From NCBI GenBank assembly GCA_944327255.1, contig CALVHA010000007.1:1-64000 (forward strand): a stretch of DNA of 64,000 bases, in the 5' to 3' direction. Source of the stretch: Candidatus Gastranaerophilales bacterium. Lineage in GTDB: Bacteria; Cyanobacteriota; Vampirovibrionia; Gastranaerophilales; Gastranaerophilaceae. Shown here piece by piece: positions 27,795 to 37,412 of the stretch. Under the pieces are notes generated by a model, which had not been told where the DNA came from, did no database searches, and was given only the letters and a program-made list of their open reading frames with translations. Numbering within the stretch: position 1 is the first letter of the stretch; each line of letters opens with the position of its first letter. The position numbers were made by a program, and so were the translations under genes.

Positions 27795-28298
27795 CTACCT
27801 TTCTAATATACTTGTACCAGAAATTTTCTCGCCGCGCAAGACATAAGTTGCCGTTTTTACACTAATTACAGAATTATTTACATCAGAAATTGTCTCAAGT
27901 TTCAAGTGGTTTATACCATTAAACTTGTCGCCTTCTAAAGTAATCTCAACAGTATCTGTCAATTTTTGCCTGTCATAATCCCCCTCTTTTGAAAATTTAA
28001 CAGTATTTTTATTAACATAACTAACCGATATTGATGCACTCGCTCCGGTAAACGGATTACTAAGACTAATGACGTCACCAGTTTTAGATAAGTTCCAAAT
28101 ATCAACACCGGATTTTTTAAAATTAGGAGGACTGTCAGTTTCTTTAAGAACAGAGGCAACACGCCATGTTCCCATAAGAGATGCAGGAACCGACTCTGTT
28201 AATGATACTCCTGCAGAAAGCGTCTTTGCATAAACAGGAACCAAAACACCCAGTGTTATAATAACAGCAAATAAAATCTTTATTAATTTAGTTTTCAT
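27795..28298 (-). CDS. Secreted protein of unknown function
   Basis: A 167-residue protein with a classic signal peptide: MKTKLIK, a hydrophobic stretch to residue 22, and likely cleavage after VYA at 25. The mature part begins with SLMGTWRV and is rich in beta strands (T, S, V, I), resembling lipocalin-type small beta-barrels, which often start with a G-x-W motif. That resemblance is by eye only. It lies between pgi and trxB on the same strand. Confidence 0.7.
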   Translation of the reverse strand: MKTKLIKILFAVIITLGVLVPVYAKTLSAGVSLTESVPASLMGTWRVASVLKETDSPPNFKKSGVDIWNLSKTGDVISLSNPFTGASASISVSYVNKNTVKFSKEGDYDRQKLTDTVEITLEGDKFNGINHLKLETISDVNNSVISVKTATYVLRGEKISGTSILER

Positions 28299-28342
28299 AA
28301 TTAATATTTAAGAGTTAGTTAACAAAAATCAATCTACAAAGA

Positions 28343-29731
28343 CTAAACAATTGACATTTTTTCCTGCAGAGCATGAGCCGATTCCTCGTATCCTGCGCGC
28401 CCCATAAGTGCATAAGTATAATTTTTTGCCTGTTCAACACCAGGCTGGTTAAATGTGTTAATATTATACAACTCACCAGCAATAGCAGTCTGAACTTCAA
28501 ACATATAGAGAAGTTGACCCAAGTTATATCCGTCAACTTTATCAATTGTAATTGTCACAGTCGGTCTGTTATAATCCGTAAGAGCAACTCGAGTCGAATC
28601 AGCTTCTGCATTAATAAGTTGATTAATTGTTTTTCCACCCAAGTAACCTATCCCTGTATACTCAAAAATATTAGGAATTTCTAATGTCTTATCAAATTCT
28701 TTCACTCTTATAAAGTTTATAATTTTATTATTAGGGCCTTCATTATACAACTGAATCTGTGAATGTTGATCAGTCGCCCCGAGAGCCTTTACAGGAGTTG
28801 GACCAATATGAACATCGTTACCATCTTTATCTTTATTTTTACCCAAAGATTCGGCCCAAAGCTGCACATACCAATCAGAAATATATTTTAATCTACTTGA
28901 ATATGGCATCATAACAGATATATTCTTTCCTTTTTTAGTATCAAGCAAATAATGGATTAAAGCATTTTGTGCGGCAATATTATCATGGATATTGGTATTT
29001 TTTAGTTCCAAATCCATATCCTTAATTCCGTTTATAATAGAATCAATATCAATTCCGACAAGAGCCAAAGGCAATAAACCAACAGCAGAAAATACTGAAA
29101 ACCGTCCACCAACATCATCAGGGACAACAAAAGTTTTATAACCTTCTTGCTCTGCAATTTGTCTTAAAATTCCTGTTCGTTTATCAGTAGTTGCAACCAC
29201 ATTATATCTATAGTTATCACCAAGTTCTTTTTCTAACCTGTCTTTTACAATCATAAATTGCGACATTGTTTCAGCAGTATCGCCTGATTTAGTAATTACA
29301 TTAACCAGAGTTTTCTTTAAATCAAGAAAATCCAGCAATCCAGTCATAGTATCAGGGTCAATATTATCAAGAAAGAAAATTTTCGGAAGCCCTTCTCTTT
29401 GTTCATCAGATAAAAGATTCCAATAAGGTTTCAAAAGAGCCTCTGTAAGAGCCATTCCACCAAGAGCAGATCCTCCAATCCCGAGAACTAAAATATTTTC
29501 AAATCTATCTTTTACCATAGAGGCATATTCTTTTACATACCACAAAGTTTCCTCGTTATACCCAAGATTCATCCATTGTAGCCATTGACCTGGTTTATCT
29601 TTTCTTTGATTGAGATTTGCAATTATATGTTTTATAGTATCTTGATAATTTGCAAATTCCTGATTTATGTCAAGTCCATTTTCTTCTCCCACAACCAATG
29701 CATCAGCGTTTTTGTAGTTCAAATTAATCAT
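28343..29731 (-). CDS. pgi: Glucose-6-phosphate isomerase
   Basis: Interconverts glucose-6-phosphate and fructose-6-phosphate. At 462 residues it belongs to the shorter bacterial type. LGIGGSALGG binds the sugar phosphate, TKSGDTAET is the conserved isomerase-domain block, and GGRFSVFSAVGLLPLAL is the family signature. GAGGGG precedes the ATG at 29731, and a TTGAAT-17-GATAAT promoter lies upstream. It is the first gene of a probable pgi-secreted protein-trxB run. Confidence 0.96.
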   Translation of the reverse strand: MINLNYKNADALVVGEENGLDINQEFANYQDTIKHIIANLNQRKDKPGQWLQWMNLGYNEETLWYVKEYASMVKDRFENILVLGIGGSALGGMALTEALLKPYWNLLSDEQREGLPKIFFLDNIDPDTMTGLLDFLDLKKTLVNVITKSGDTAETMSQFMIVKDRLEKELGDNYRYNVVATTDKRTGILRQIAEQEGYKTFVVPDDVGGRFSVFSAVGLLPLALVGIDIDSIINGIKDMDLELKNTNIHDNIAAQNALIHYLLDTKKGKNISVMMPYSSRLKYISDWYVQLWAESLGKNKDKDGNDVHIGPTPVKALGATDQHSQIQLYNEGPNNKIINFIRVKEFDKTLEIPNIFEYTGIGYLGGKTINQLINAEADSTRVALTDYNRPTVTITIDKVDGYNLGQLLYMFEVQTAIAGELYNINTFNQPGVEQAKNYTYALMGRAGYEESAHALQEKMSIV

Positions 29732-29765
29732 TTATGCCCCTCTTAAAATAACCTTTCGTAACCTT

Positions 29766-29794
29766 ATTATCATATAAATATATTTCGGATTCAA
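29766..29794 (-). promoter_or_regulatory. Promoter of pgi
   Basis: On the minus strand, TTGAAT (29789-29794) and GATAAT (29766-29771) are 17 bases apart and upstream of the GAGGGG site and the ATG at 29731. Confidence 0.6.
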
Positions 29795-29878
29795 TACACG
29801 TTGGTGCTACCCTTATTATATATACTGAAGGCTAAAAAACAAGATATTAACAAATAATTTAATAATTATTAACGCAGA

Positions 29879-30765
29879 TTAGTACTTATACTTAATTTCC
29901 CATCCATCATTTATTACTTGCATCATACAATTTTGGAAATTGCCATCTTTATAACTGCAATTTGATTCGGTCAAAGGAGTACAATAATATGCCCAGCTAT
30001 CACCAACGCCACACTCAGGAGAACCCTGAGGTATTATAGCCTTTGAATCCATTACAAACACCGTAAACATATTTCTACCCTCTTGTGGATATTTTCTTTT
30101 ACTACCACCAGAATCTTCCCCCCATCGTGTAATATACCCCATCCTATTTTGGTCAGTAAAAATTGTAATCTTAAGCCTAAAAAAGTTATTTTTATTTTTT
30201 GTATGATAATACATATCATACGGGAACGGTTCAATAAAATAAGCATATGCACTTGGAGAACGTAGGTAAAAAGCAGAAGATGATGCAGAAATTGTTGTAC
30301 ACCCATAATATGGGGTTCGGGACCAGCCGCCTTGAGAATTTGTAAAATAACTTATCTGCCAATTTTGTTCACTAGTGCAATGATGCATTTCTTGAAACTT
30401 TTGTTTTTCTTTTAAATATAAAGCAAAACTTCTCGAAAAATCGCCACTTCTTTCTGGACACTCAGATAACAGAGATATGCATCCGTTATCAACTGCGTAC
30501 ATTTGAATATAGTTTCCTAAATCGCTATAAGCTCTCCGAAGAATTACCGCATTGCGTTTTCTCTCAATATTTTCTATAATCATAGGCAAAAGTAAAGCTG
30601 CAACAATACCGATAATGCCTAATGTAATTAATACTTCCGCTAGAGTAAATGCGCTCTTATTTTTTTGTTTGAGAGAAGAATATTTAAATAAGTAGAAGTA
30701 CTGTCCCCACTTAGATAGAGACGCCCCCCCCCCCCCGTTTTGCTTACTATATTTGATTTTCGCAT
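29879..30765 (-). CDS. Pilin-like protein, probably phase-variable, OFF as written
   Basis: The body encodes a prepilin: SAFTLAEVLITLGIIGIV with cleavage after A, E at +5 and a hydrophobic helix, then a C-terminal globular domain of about 210 residues with eight or more cysteines. The best start is the ATG at 30765, seven bases after GGAGGG. From it the frame enters a run of 13 G (30736-30724) and, as written, leaves it in the wrong frame, stopping at TAG 30640-30642 inside the prepilin motif (41 codons). With 11 or 14 G the same ATG reads straight into the pilin. A TTG at 30772 is in frame now but abuts the ribosome-binding site. No other start lies after the tract. Confidence 0.8.
30724..30736 (-). 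repeat. Homopolymeric G13 tract in pilin 5' coding region
   Basis: Thirteen C on the plus strand (G on the coding strand), in an otherwise AT-rich region. It lies ten codons after the best start codon of the pilin gene. Tracts of this length slip during replication and are a standard basis of phase variation in Campylobacter, Helicobacter and Neisseria. Confidence 0.9.
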
Positions 30766-30788
30766 ATCTCAACCCTCCATTTTTCTTT

Positions 30789-30817
30789 AGTATAAACTAC
30801 TTTCGTACATTTTTCAA
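30789..30817 (-). promoter_or_regulatory. Promoter of the pilin gene
   Basis: On the minus strand, TTGAAA (30812-30817) and TATACT (30789-30794) are separated by 17 bases. The transcript would start near 30782, leaving a 17-base leader with GGAGGG before the ATG at 30765. Confidence 0.75.
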
Positions 30818-30887
30818 GAGGGAAAGAAGAGAAGTTTGAATAATCGCACTCAGTAAAATAGATGAAGGATCAGTCCAATATATTTGC

Positions 30888-32453
30888 TTAAGCTTTACGA
30901 ACTGCAATCTTTTCTGTTTTCTTTTGCAATTTAGATCTTTTTTCTTCCTCAAATCTTTTTTGACTATAACCGTAAACAGCATATATTAAAAATCCGATTA
31001 ACAGCCACAACGGGAAATAAATTGAAGACGTTCTCAAAAATTTCATTGAATATATCATCAATCCACCACATGTCAATATTCCTAATATCGGGAACAACGG
31101 ACAGAAAGGCACCTTAAATGGGCGTTCCCTGTTTGGTTCTGTTTTCCTCAGAATCAATACAGCAATACAGATAATTATAAAAGATGTAAAAGTTCCAAAA
31201 TTGCATAACTCAGCGGAAATATTTAAATCCATAAATAAAGAACATACAATAACAACAATTCCAGAAATCCAAGTCAAAACATGAGGAGTTCTATATTTTT
31301 TATGTATTAATCTCAAAGATTTCGGCAAAAATCTGTCACGGCTCATAGCGTATAATATTCTGGTAGTCCCGAGCTGATAAATCAGCAGAACTGAAGTCAA
31401 AGCGCAAAGAGCTCCAACAGAAATAAATCCAGCAAGCCAATCCATTCCGATAACTCTCATAGCATGAGCAATAGGAGCCTGAGTATCAATATGGTTTAAC
31501 GGCACGGTTCCTGTCAAAACAAGAGCAACACATACGTATAAAATTGTACACAAAATTAAAGTTCCCAGAATTGCAACAGGCAGATCTCTCTGTGGGTTTT
31601 CCGTCTCCTCTGCGGTAGTAGATATTGCATCAAAACCTATGTATGCGAAAAATATCAAAAATGCTCCCATAAAAACACCTTCAAAACCGTTAGGAGCAAA
31701 TGGGGTCCAATTTTCAGGTTTAATATAAAAAGCCCCGAAAATTATAAATGAGAGAATCATAAACATATTTACACCAACCATAATACTGGCAAATCTTGTT
31801 GATTCTTTTACTCCCTTAATTAAAAGCATTGTGAGAACAAGCACGATAATTATAGCCGGCAAATTTATTGCAAACGGAATATGCCCAAATAGAAACGGCA
31901 TTTTATCATGAACATCTAAACCATATTTATCACAAAAAGAATACATATACCTATAATCGTTTCTTAACCAAATCGGGAAATTAACAACAAAAGAAGGAAG
32001 GATATGCTTAAAACCTTTTAAGAATTGGGTTAAATAACCTGTCCATGCACTTGCTACAGTAATATTTCCTATCGCATACTCTAGCATTAATATCCAACCT
32101 ACCATCCAGGCCATAAATTCACCCATAGTCGCATAGGTATATGTATAAGCACTACCAGCAACTGGAATCATAGCAGCAATCTCTGAATAACAAAGAGCCG
32201 AAAAAACACAGGCTACAGCCGCCATTACCATTGAAATTATAACGGCAGGACCGGCACCGACATTTTCAGGCCCACCCTGAATTGCAGTCCCAATAATTGT
32301 AAAAATTCCTGTTCCGACAACTGCACCGATACCTATTACTATCAGGTCAAAAACATTCAAAGTCTTTTTTAATTCCGATTTTTTACTTGTAGCAATAAGT
32401 TCATCCGTACTTCTTCTGGTGAAGGCATTTTTTATTATAGTTTTAATATCCAT
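30888..32453 (-). CDS. APC-family amino acid permease (second copy)
   Basis: A 521-residue transporter with 12 or more membrane helices. The N-terminal GIGAVVGTGIFTIIG motif is the substrate-binding helix 1 of the APC superfamily; FIFFAYIGFDA-like and EETENPQRDLP blocks place it in the cationic amino acid transporter group, like Bacillus YfnA. Its ATG shares one base with the stop of the upstream paralogue (TAATG), so both are made from one mRNA. The C-terminus is basic. The substrate is unknown. Confidence 0.9.
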   Translation of the reverse strand: MDIKTIIKNAFTRRSTDELIATSKKSELKKTLNVFDLIVIGIGAVVGTGIFTIIGTAIQGGPENVGAGPAVIISMVMAAVACVFSALCYSEIAAMIPVAGSAYTYTYATMGEFMAWMVGWILMLEYAIGNITVASAWTGYLTQFLKGFKHILPSFVVNFPIWLRNDYRYMYSFCDKYGLDVHDKMPFLFGHIPFAINLPAIIIVLVLTMLLIKGVKESTRFASIMVGVNMFMILSFIIFGAFYIKPENWTPFAPNGFEGVFMGAFLIFFAYIGFDAISTTAEETENPQRDLPVAILGTLILCTILYVCVALVLTGTVPLNHIDTQAPIAHAMRVIGMDWLAGFISVGALCALTSVLLIYQLGTTRILYAMSRDRFLPKSLRLIHKKYRTPHVLTWISGIVVIVCSLFMDLNISAELCNFGTFTSFIIICIAVLILRKTEPNRERPFKVPFCPLFPILGILTCGGLMIYSMKFLRTSSIYFPLWLLIGFLIYAVYGYSQKRFEEEKRSKLQKKTEKIAVRKA

Positions 32454-34051
32454 TATTTCAATAATTCCTGTCTTCTGTGTTCAACTTTCTCGTAGTGAAC
32501 TTCATTTTCATACTTTCTATTGCTTCTAAAACCGTAGTTAAAGTATATAATACCGCCCAAACCTAACCAAACAGGGAATAACAAAGCGGAAGTTGTAAGC
32601 GATTGCATAGAGTATAACATCAACCCCCCACAACAAAGAATACCTAAAGCAGGGAACCATGGAGAAAAAGGTACTTTAAAAGGTCTTTCTCTGTCAGGAT
32701 CCGTATGACGGAGAATCAATACCGCAACACATACAACTATAAATGAAGTAAATGTACCAAAATTACAAAGCTCAGTTGCAACATTCAAATCTAAGGTCAT
32801 AACACCAATAATTGAAAGTACACCAACAAGCCAAGTTAAAAGATGTGGAGTTTTGTATTTAGGGTGCAAAGCCTGCAAGGCTTTTGGTATAAAATTATCA
32901 CGGCTCATTGCATATAAAATTCTGACAGCTGCAAGTTCCATAACAAGAAGTACAGAAGTGAGTCCGGCGAGCGAACCAACCGAGATCAAACCAGCAACCC
33001 AATCCTGATGGGCAATTTCTGTCATAACGAAAGCCATAGGTGCTTTCAAAAATGCAGCAGGGACCTCCCCTGATGTTGGATACATACCTGTCATAACAAG
33101 AGCCACAAGTACATAAACAACAGTAGCCGCAATCAATGAGCCTATAATACCTATCGGTAAATCTCTTTGAGGATTTTTACATTCCTCTGCAACAGTTGCA
33201 ATAGCATCAAAACCGATATAAGCAAAGAATATCAAAAATGCTCCCATGCAAACGCCTTCCATTCCATTTGGAGCAAAAGGAACCCAGTTTGCAGGTTTTA
33301 CATAAAACATACCAACGAGAACAAACAGAGCAATTACTGCAAGTTTAATAAACACCATTATTCCTGCCATTTTTGCTGAATCCTTTGTTCCTTTAATAAG
33401 AACCAGCGTAGATAATATAATAATAGCCGCAGCCGGTAAATTTATACAGAAAGGAATTCCAAAAATTGTAGGAATTGCAGTATGCGGATCAACACCTGAG
33501 GCGATAAGTGTTTTAGTAGCGGAACCAATATCACTTACAAGCCAGATCGGAGGATTTGATATAAAGTGAGGCAAAATATTAGAAAAACCTCTTAAAAATT
33601 GCATTAAATGATTTGACCAGGAAGAAGCGACAACAATAAAACCTATCGCATATTCCAGCATCAAAACCCATCCTACCATCCAGGCTGCAAATTCGCCCAA
33701 TGTTGCAAAAGTGTAAGTATATGCACCACCAGCAACGGGGATCATGGCCGCAAATTCACAATAACATAATGCGGAAAAGACACAAGCAAATGCAGCTATA
33801 ATCATTGAAACTGCAAGAGCAGGACCTGCACCGACACTTTCAGGCCCGCCGGCTGCTGCAATACCAACAACCGCAAAAATACCCGCACCAATAATTGCGC
33901 CGATACCAAGAATAATTAAATCCCAAACGCCAAGCGTTTTTTCTAAACCTTCGGTTTTTGCATCCTCAAGCATTGCATCAGGATTTTTTACCTGAGTAAT
34001 TCTACGCAAAAAATTCTTACTAAAAGTAGGGTGATGAAATTTTTTAGCCAT
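32453..34051 (-). CDS. APC-family amino acid permease (first copy)
   Basis: A 532-residue permease clearly paralogous to the downstream gene along its whole length (shared GIGA[VI][VI]G[TA]GIF, FSALCY, MVGW and PFKVPF blocks). It differs mostly in the extracellular loop after helix 4. AGAAGGAA precedes the ATG at 34051. The pair probably arose by tandem duplication with later change of substrate. It follows glyQ by 15 bases, so glyQ and both permeases may be one operon. Confidence 0.9.
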   Translation of the reverse strand: MAKKFHHPTFSKNFLRRITQVKNPDAMLEDAKTEGLEKTLGVWDLIILGIGAIIGAGIFAVVGIAAAGGPESVGAGPALAVSMIIAAFACVFSALCYCEFAAMIPVAGGAYTYTFATLGEFAAWMVGWVLMLEYAIGFIVVASSWSNHLMQFLRGFSNILPHFISNPPIWLVSDIGSATKTLIASGVDPHTAIPTIFGIPFCINLPAAAIIILSTLVLIKGTKDSAKMAGIMVFIKLAVIALFVLVGMFYVKPANWVPFAPNGMEGVCMGAFLIFFAYIGFDAIATVAEECKNPQRDLPIGIIGSLIAATVVYVLVALVMTGMYPTSGEVPAAFLKAPMAFVMTEIAHQDWVAGLISVGSLAGLTSVLLVMELAAVRILYAMSRDNFIPKALQALHPKYKTPHLLTWLVGVLSIIGVMTLDLNVATELCNFGTFTSFIVVCVAVLILRHTDPDRERPFKVPFSPWFPALGILCCGGLMLYSMQSLTTSALLFPVWLGLGGIIYFNYGFRSNRKYENEVHYEKVEHRRQELLK

Positions 34052-34066
34052 TTATATTCCTTCTGT

Positions 34067-34939
34067 TTACTTGCAAAGAGGAAATCCCAATTCCTCTCTT
34101 TGGGCTACATACAATTTGGCAACTGCAGAAGCCATTGTTCTTACTCTGTTTATAAAATTAATCCTTTCATCTTTACTGATGACACCGCGTGCATCAAGAA
34201 GATTAAAAGTATGGGAACATTTTAAGACGTAATCATACGCCGGCAAAACAAGTTTTGCATTAATACAATTATCAACTTCTTTTTGATACAAATCAAACAT
34301 TGTAAACAATGATTTTGCATCAGAAATTTCAAAGTTATATTTAGATTGTTCTATTTCATTTTGTAAGTATATATCACCGTATTTTAAAGTATCGTTCCAC
34401 ATAATATCATAGACGGACTCTTTATTCTGCAAATACATAGCAATACGCTCAAGTCCGTATGTCAATTCCAGAGCAACAGGCTTAACTTCCAATCCGCCTA
34501 CCTGTTGGAAATAAGTAAATTGTGTAATTTCCATCCCATCAAGCCAAACTTCCCACCCGACACCTGCGGCACCAAGAGTAGGTGATTCCCAGTTATCTTC
34601 AACAAAACGAACATCATGCTCTTTTAAATTTATCCCCATGGCTTCCAAACTTTTTAAATAAAGTTCTTGAGCATTATCCGGAGACGGCTTTAAAATAACC
34701 TGAAATTGATAATAATGTCCCAAACGATTAGGATTTTCCCCATATCTTGCATCCGTCGGACGTCTACAAGGCTCTATCATTGCAGTATTCCATGGTTCAG
34801 GTCCCAATGCTCTCAAAAAAGTTGCAGGGTTCATTGTTGAAGCACCTTTTTCTATATCATAAGGCTGTTGGATTATACATCCATAGTCAGACCAAAATTT
34901 TTGTAAATTAAAAACCAGTTTTTGAAAATTTAACACCAT
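34067..34939 (-). CDS. glyQ: Glycine-tRNA ligase alpha subunit
   Basis: The alpha subunit of the bacterial alpha2beta2 glycyl-tRNA synthetase, holding the class II catalytic core. A 290-residue protein with the family blocks [38 protein letters not shown] and [18 protein letters not shown]. The beta subunit gene glyS does not adjoin it, unlike in many bacteria, and must lie elsewhere. No T-box leader was seen. GGAATAAG precedes the ATG at 34939. Confidence 0.96.
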   Translation of the reverse strand: MVLNFQKLVFNLQKFWSDYGCIIQQPYDIEKGASTMNPATFLRALGPEPWNTAMIEPCRRPTDARYGENPNRLGHYYQFQVILKPSPDNAQELYLKSLEAMGINLKEHDVRFVEDNWESPTLGAAGVGWEVWLDGMEITQFTYFQQVGGLEVKPVALELTYGLERIAMYLQNKESVYDIMWNDTLKYGDIYLQNEIEQSKYNFEISDAKSLFTMFDLYQKEVDNCINAKLVLPAYDYVLKCSHTFNLLDARGVISKDERINFINRVRTMASAVAKLYVAQREELGFPLCK

Positions 34940-35112
34940 AACTTATTCCAATATTGTACTTTATACACTAGTTCGACCATAATAAAACCAAAACAACTAA
35001 ATTGCAAGGAAAATTACATAAATCTTAACTTAACGAAATATAAGATTATGAAAAGCTTGATTATAATTGGGGTTAGATGTTTAATATATTTATATAAAAT
35101 AAGGAGATAAAG

Positions 35113-35634
35113 ATGGCTGATAAGATTATAATTTTTTCCGGGAAGCAATACTCTGGCAAGGATACAGCAGCAAAAATAATGCTTGAAGAAATGCCTGAAT
35201 ACAGAAGATGCGCTATGGGAGATATCATTAAATTAACCTATGGAAAAGAAAAAGGATTAACATATGAAGAAATAGAAAAAAACAAAGCAAACTATCGACA
35301 GGACTTAATTAATCTAGGGAACTGGGGACGGGCACAAGATCCTGATTACTGGTTAAAAAAAATCATAGAACAGGATGGAAATATTATTGTAACTGATGTT
35401 CGGGTACAACACGAGTATGAAGTTTTTAAAAACGCAGGAGCAATTTCGATACGTGTGGAAGCCTCACGGGAGAATAGAATTAAACGTGGAGGAGAACTTA
35501 TAGGAGAAAACGATGTAACCGAAACAGGATTAGATGATGTTACAGACTGGGATTATATTATAGATAATAATTCTGATTATGAATATTTAAAACAGCAAGT
35601 TGAAAAAATAATCTTAAAATTAAAAACTAAATAA
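35113..35634 (+). CDS. P-loop kinase resembling animal-type phosphomevalonate kinase
   Basis: A 173-residue kinase. P-loop GKQYSGKDT lies at 10-18. The order and spacing of YGKEKGLTYEE, YRQDLINLGNWGRAQDP, VTDVRVQHEYEVF and TETGLDDVTDWDYIIDN follow human phosphomevalonate kinase (PF04275) closely from memory, where corresponding blocks are QADP, SDTRR and SECGLDNF. The SGK-DT loop also occurs in deoxynucleotide monophosphate kinases. A mevalonate pathway would be unexpected in this lineage, and no other mevalonate gene is in the window, so the substrate is open. AAGGAG precedes the ATG at 35113. Confidence 0.75.
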   Translation: MADKIIIFSGKQYSGKDTAAKIMLEEMPEYRRCAMGDIIKLTYGKEKGLTYEEIEKNKANYRQDLINLGNWGRAQDPDYWLKKIIEQDGNIIVTDVRVQHEYEVFKNAGAISIRVEASRENRIKRGGELIGENDVTETGLDDVTDWDYIIDNNSDYEYLKQQVEKIILKLKTK

Positions 35635-35668
35635 AAACTCAAAAACAAGAATGTTAATAGCTGTGTAA

Positions 35669-36568
35669 CTATTTTTTTAACGGTTCAGGATAACAATCCC
35701 ATTTTATCAATGTATTTTTTCTAAACCAGGTTAATTGCCGCTTGGCATATCGCCTTGTATTTTGTTTTAATCTTTCTATTGCCTCACTAAATGTAGAAAC
35801 ACCATCCAAATATGATATTATTTCCTGATAACCGATTGTGTATAACAAATTAGGGATTCGTCCATGATATTTTAATAGCTTCTGAGTTTCTTCTACCATA
35901 CCATCTTCAATCATTTTTTCCACACGATTATTAATCCTTGTATACAGAATTTCTCTCGGAAAATTTCTGCCAATCCATTCGACTTCAAACTCATTTTCAC
36001 TCCCGATTCCACGGACCTCACTCAAAGGCCTACCAGAAATTTCTACAATTTCAATTGCTCGAATAAGTTTTTTTCTGTCATTAGGTTCAATTGTTTGTGC
36101 CCCATCTTTATCAAGTTCCATAAGTCTAGAGTATAAATCTTCAACAGGAAGCTCTTTTAAACGTTCCCTGAGGTCATAATCTGGTTCAACTTGAGGCATA
36201 ATATAATTTTCCAGAAGAAGTCTGAAATATAATCCGGTACCTCCAACAACAATCGGAGTTTTTCCACGCTCTAAAATTTCATAAATACATTTTTTTGCAG
36301 CCTGCGCATAAAGCCCGCCGGAATATTCAATCTCCGGTTCTACAATATCCATCATATGATGAGGAATTCCATCTTGCTCTTCTATAGTAGGTTTTGCACA
36401 GGTTATGTCAAACCCCTTATATACAAGTCGGGAATCAGCAGAAATAATCTCCCCATCAATTTTTTTTGCAAGTTCTATCGAATAAGCAGTCTTACCGCTA
36501 GCGGTTGCTCCAACTATCGCTATCACTTTGGGTTTCGATTTCTTCAGGTTTGTTAAACTCTTCGTCAT
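35669..36568 (-). CDS. miaA: tRNA dimethylallyltransferase MiaA
   Basis: Adds dimethylallyl to A37 of tRNAs that read UNN codons. A 299-residue protein with P-loop GATASGKT (20-27), SADSRLVYKGFDI and the GGTGLYFR motif. As given, its start overlaps the upstream membrane protein by 71 bases in another frame. A GTG at 36526 would reduce the overlap to 29 bases but leave only a few residues before the P-loop; neither start has a strong ribosome-binding site. Confidence 0.93.
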   Translation of the reverse strand: MTKSLTNLKKSKPKVIAIVGATASGKTAYSIELAKKIDGEIISADSRLVYKGFDITCAKPTIEEQDGIPHHMMDIVEPEIEYSGGLYAQAAKKCIYEILERGKTPIVVGGTGLYFRLLLENYIMPQVEPDYDLRERLKELPVEDLYSRLMELDKDGAQTIEPNDRKKLIRAIEIVEISGRPLSEVRGIGSENEFEVEWIGRNFPREILYTRINNRVEKMIEDGMVEETQKLLKYHGRIPNLLYTIGYQEIISYLDGVSTFSEAIERLKQNTRRYAKRQLTWFRKNTLIKWDCYPEPLKK

Positions 36569-37370
36569 AGTATGAAAATATTAACACAATAACATAAACA
36601 ATAAAATAGAAATATATAATTGTCATTATCATATAAGCAATCGGGTGCAAAAATGCAAAAGTACTTAAAAATGATATGGATATATTTAAAAAGTTTATAT
36701 AAATAAATAGTAACAAAGATTTACCAAATTTTACAAACAATTTATATATAGACGTAAATAACGCTATAATAGGATTTTTGTCTCTATAAATAATTTCCGG
36801 CATCCAAAGCATAATAAAAAACAAAAATAGGGATGTAGTACAGGCAAAACAAAAATTCAACTTTAATAAAGCTCCAAGCTGTTCCGGAGAAAGAGAATTA
36901 AAAAAATTAATCAGTTCCTGCGAAGAATTAATTACAGTATTCATTTGAGACATACTAAAATTTATTTCTCTAATAAAAGGAAGACTTATATGATAAGTTA
37001 TAACACTTACAAGTAAAACACCCAAAATAAACATCACTGACACAATTATATATGTTAGAAAATATTTTCCTATACCAACAGGAAATGCCTGAATAAGATT
37101 TAGAGACTCGCTTGCCTTATCTTTATCCAATATAAAATTTTTTTTGGAAAATTCAACACACTTTTTCGCCATATAAAACCAGCCGGAACAAAAAGCACTT
37201 GTCATAAACAGGATAGTTACAGCTGACAGAATAAATTCCGGAATAGTATCTACAACTTCTTTTGAATACATAATATATAAGGAAATAAGCCACATGAATA
37301 ATACAAGAGGCGTTGCAAGGATTATTCCTTCATTTGTAGCTCTAAAACTATCGCGAAAAAGTTTAAACAT
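36498..37370 (-). CDS. Multi-pass membrane protein of unknown function
   Basis: A 290-residue protein with about five or six hydrophobic segments and a short acidic, serine-rich C-terminal tail (ETQSDSDSWSNR). No transporter or enzyme motif is recognised. AAGGA precedes the ATG at 37370. Its last 71 bases overlap miaA, suggesting coupled translation. Confidence 0.7.
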   Translation of the reverse strand: MFKLFRDSFRATNEGIILATPLVLFMWLISLYIMYSKEVVDTIPEFILSAVTILFMTSAFCSGWFYMAKKCVEFSKKNFILDKDKASESLNLIQAFPVGIGKYFLTYIIVSVMFILGVLLVSVITYHISLPFIREINFSMSQMNTVINSSQELINFFNSLSPEQLGALLKLNFCFACTTSLFLFFIMLWMPEIIYRDKNPIIALFTSIYKLFVKFGKSLLLFIYINFLNISISFLSTFAFLHPIAYMIMTIIYFYFIVYVIVLIFSYYDEEFNKPEEIETQSDSDSWSNR

Positions 37371-37412
37371 AATTACATTTTTCCTTAATTAAAATTTTTT
37401 TAATCCAATACA

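Noticed and set aside
34940-35112. T-box leader for glyQ
   Set aside because: No specifier loop, antiterminator or terminator pattern could be made out.
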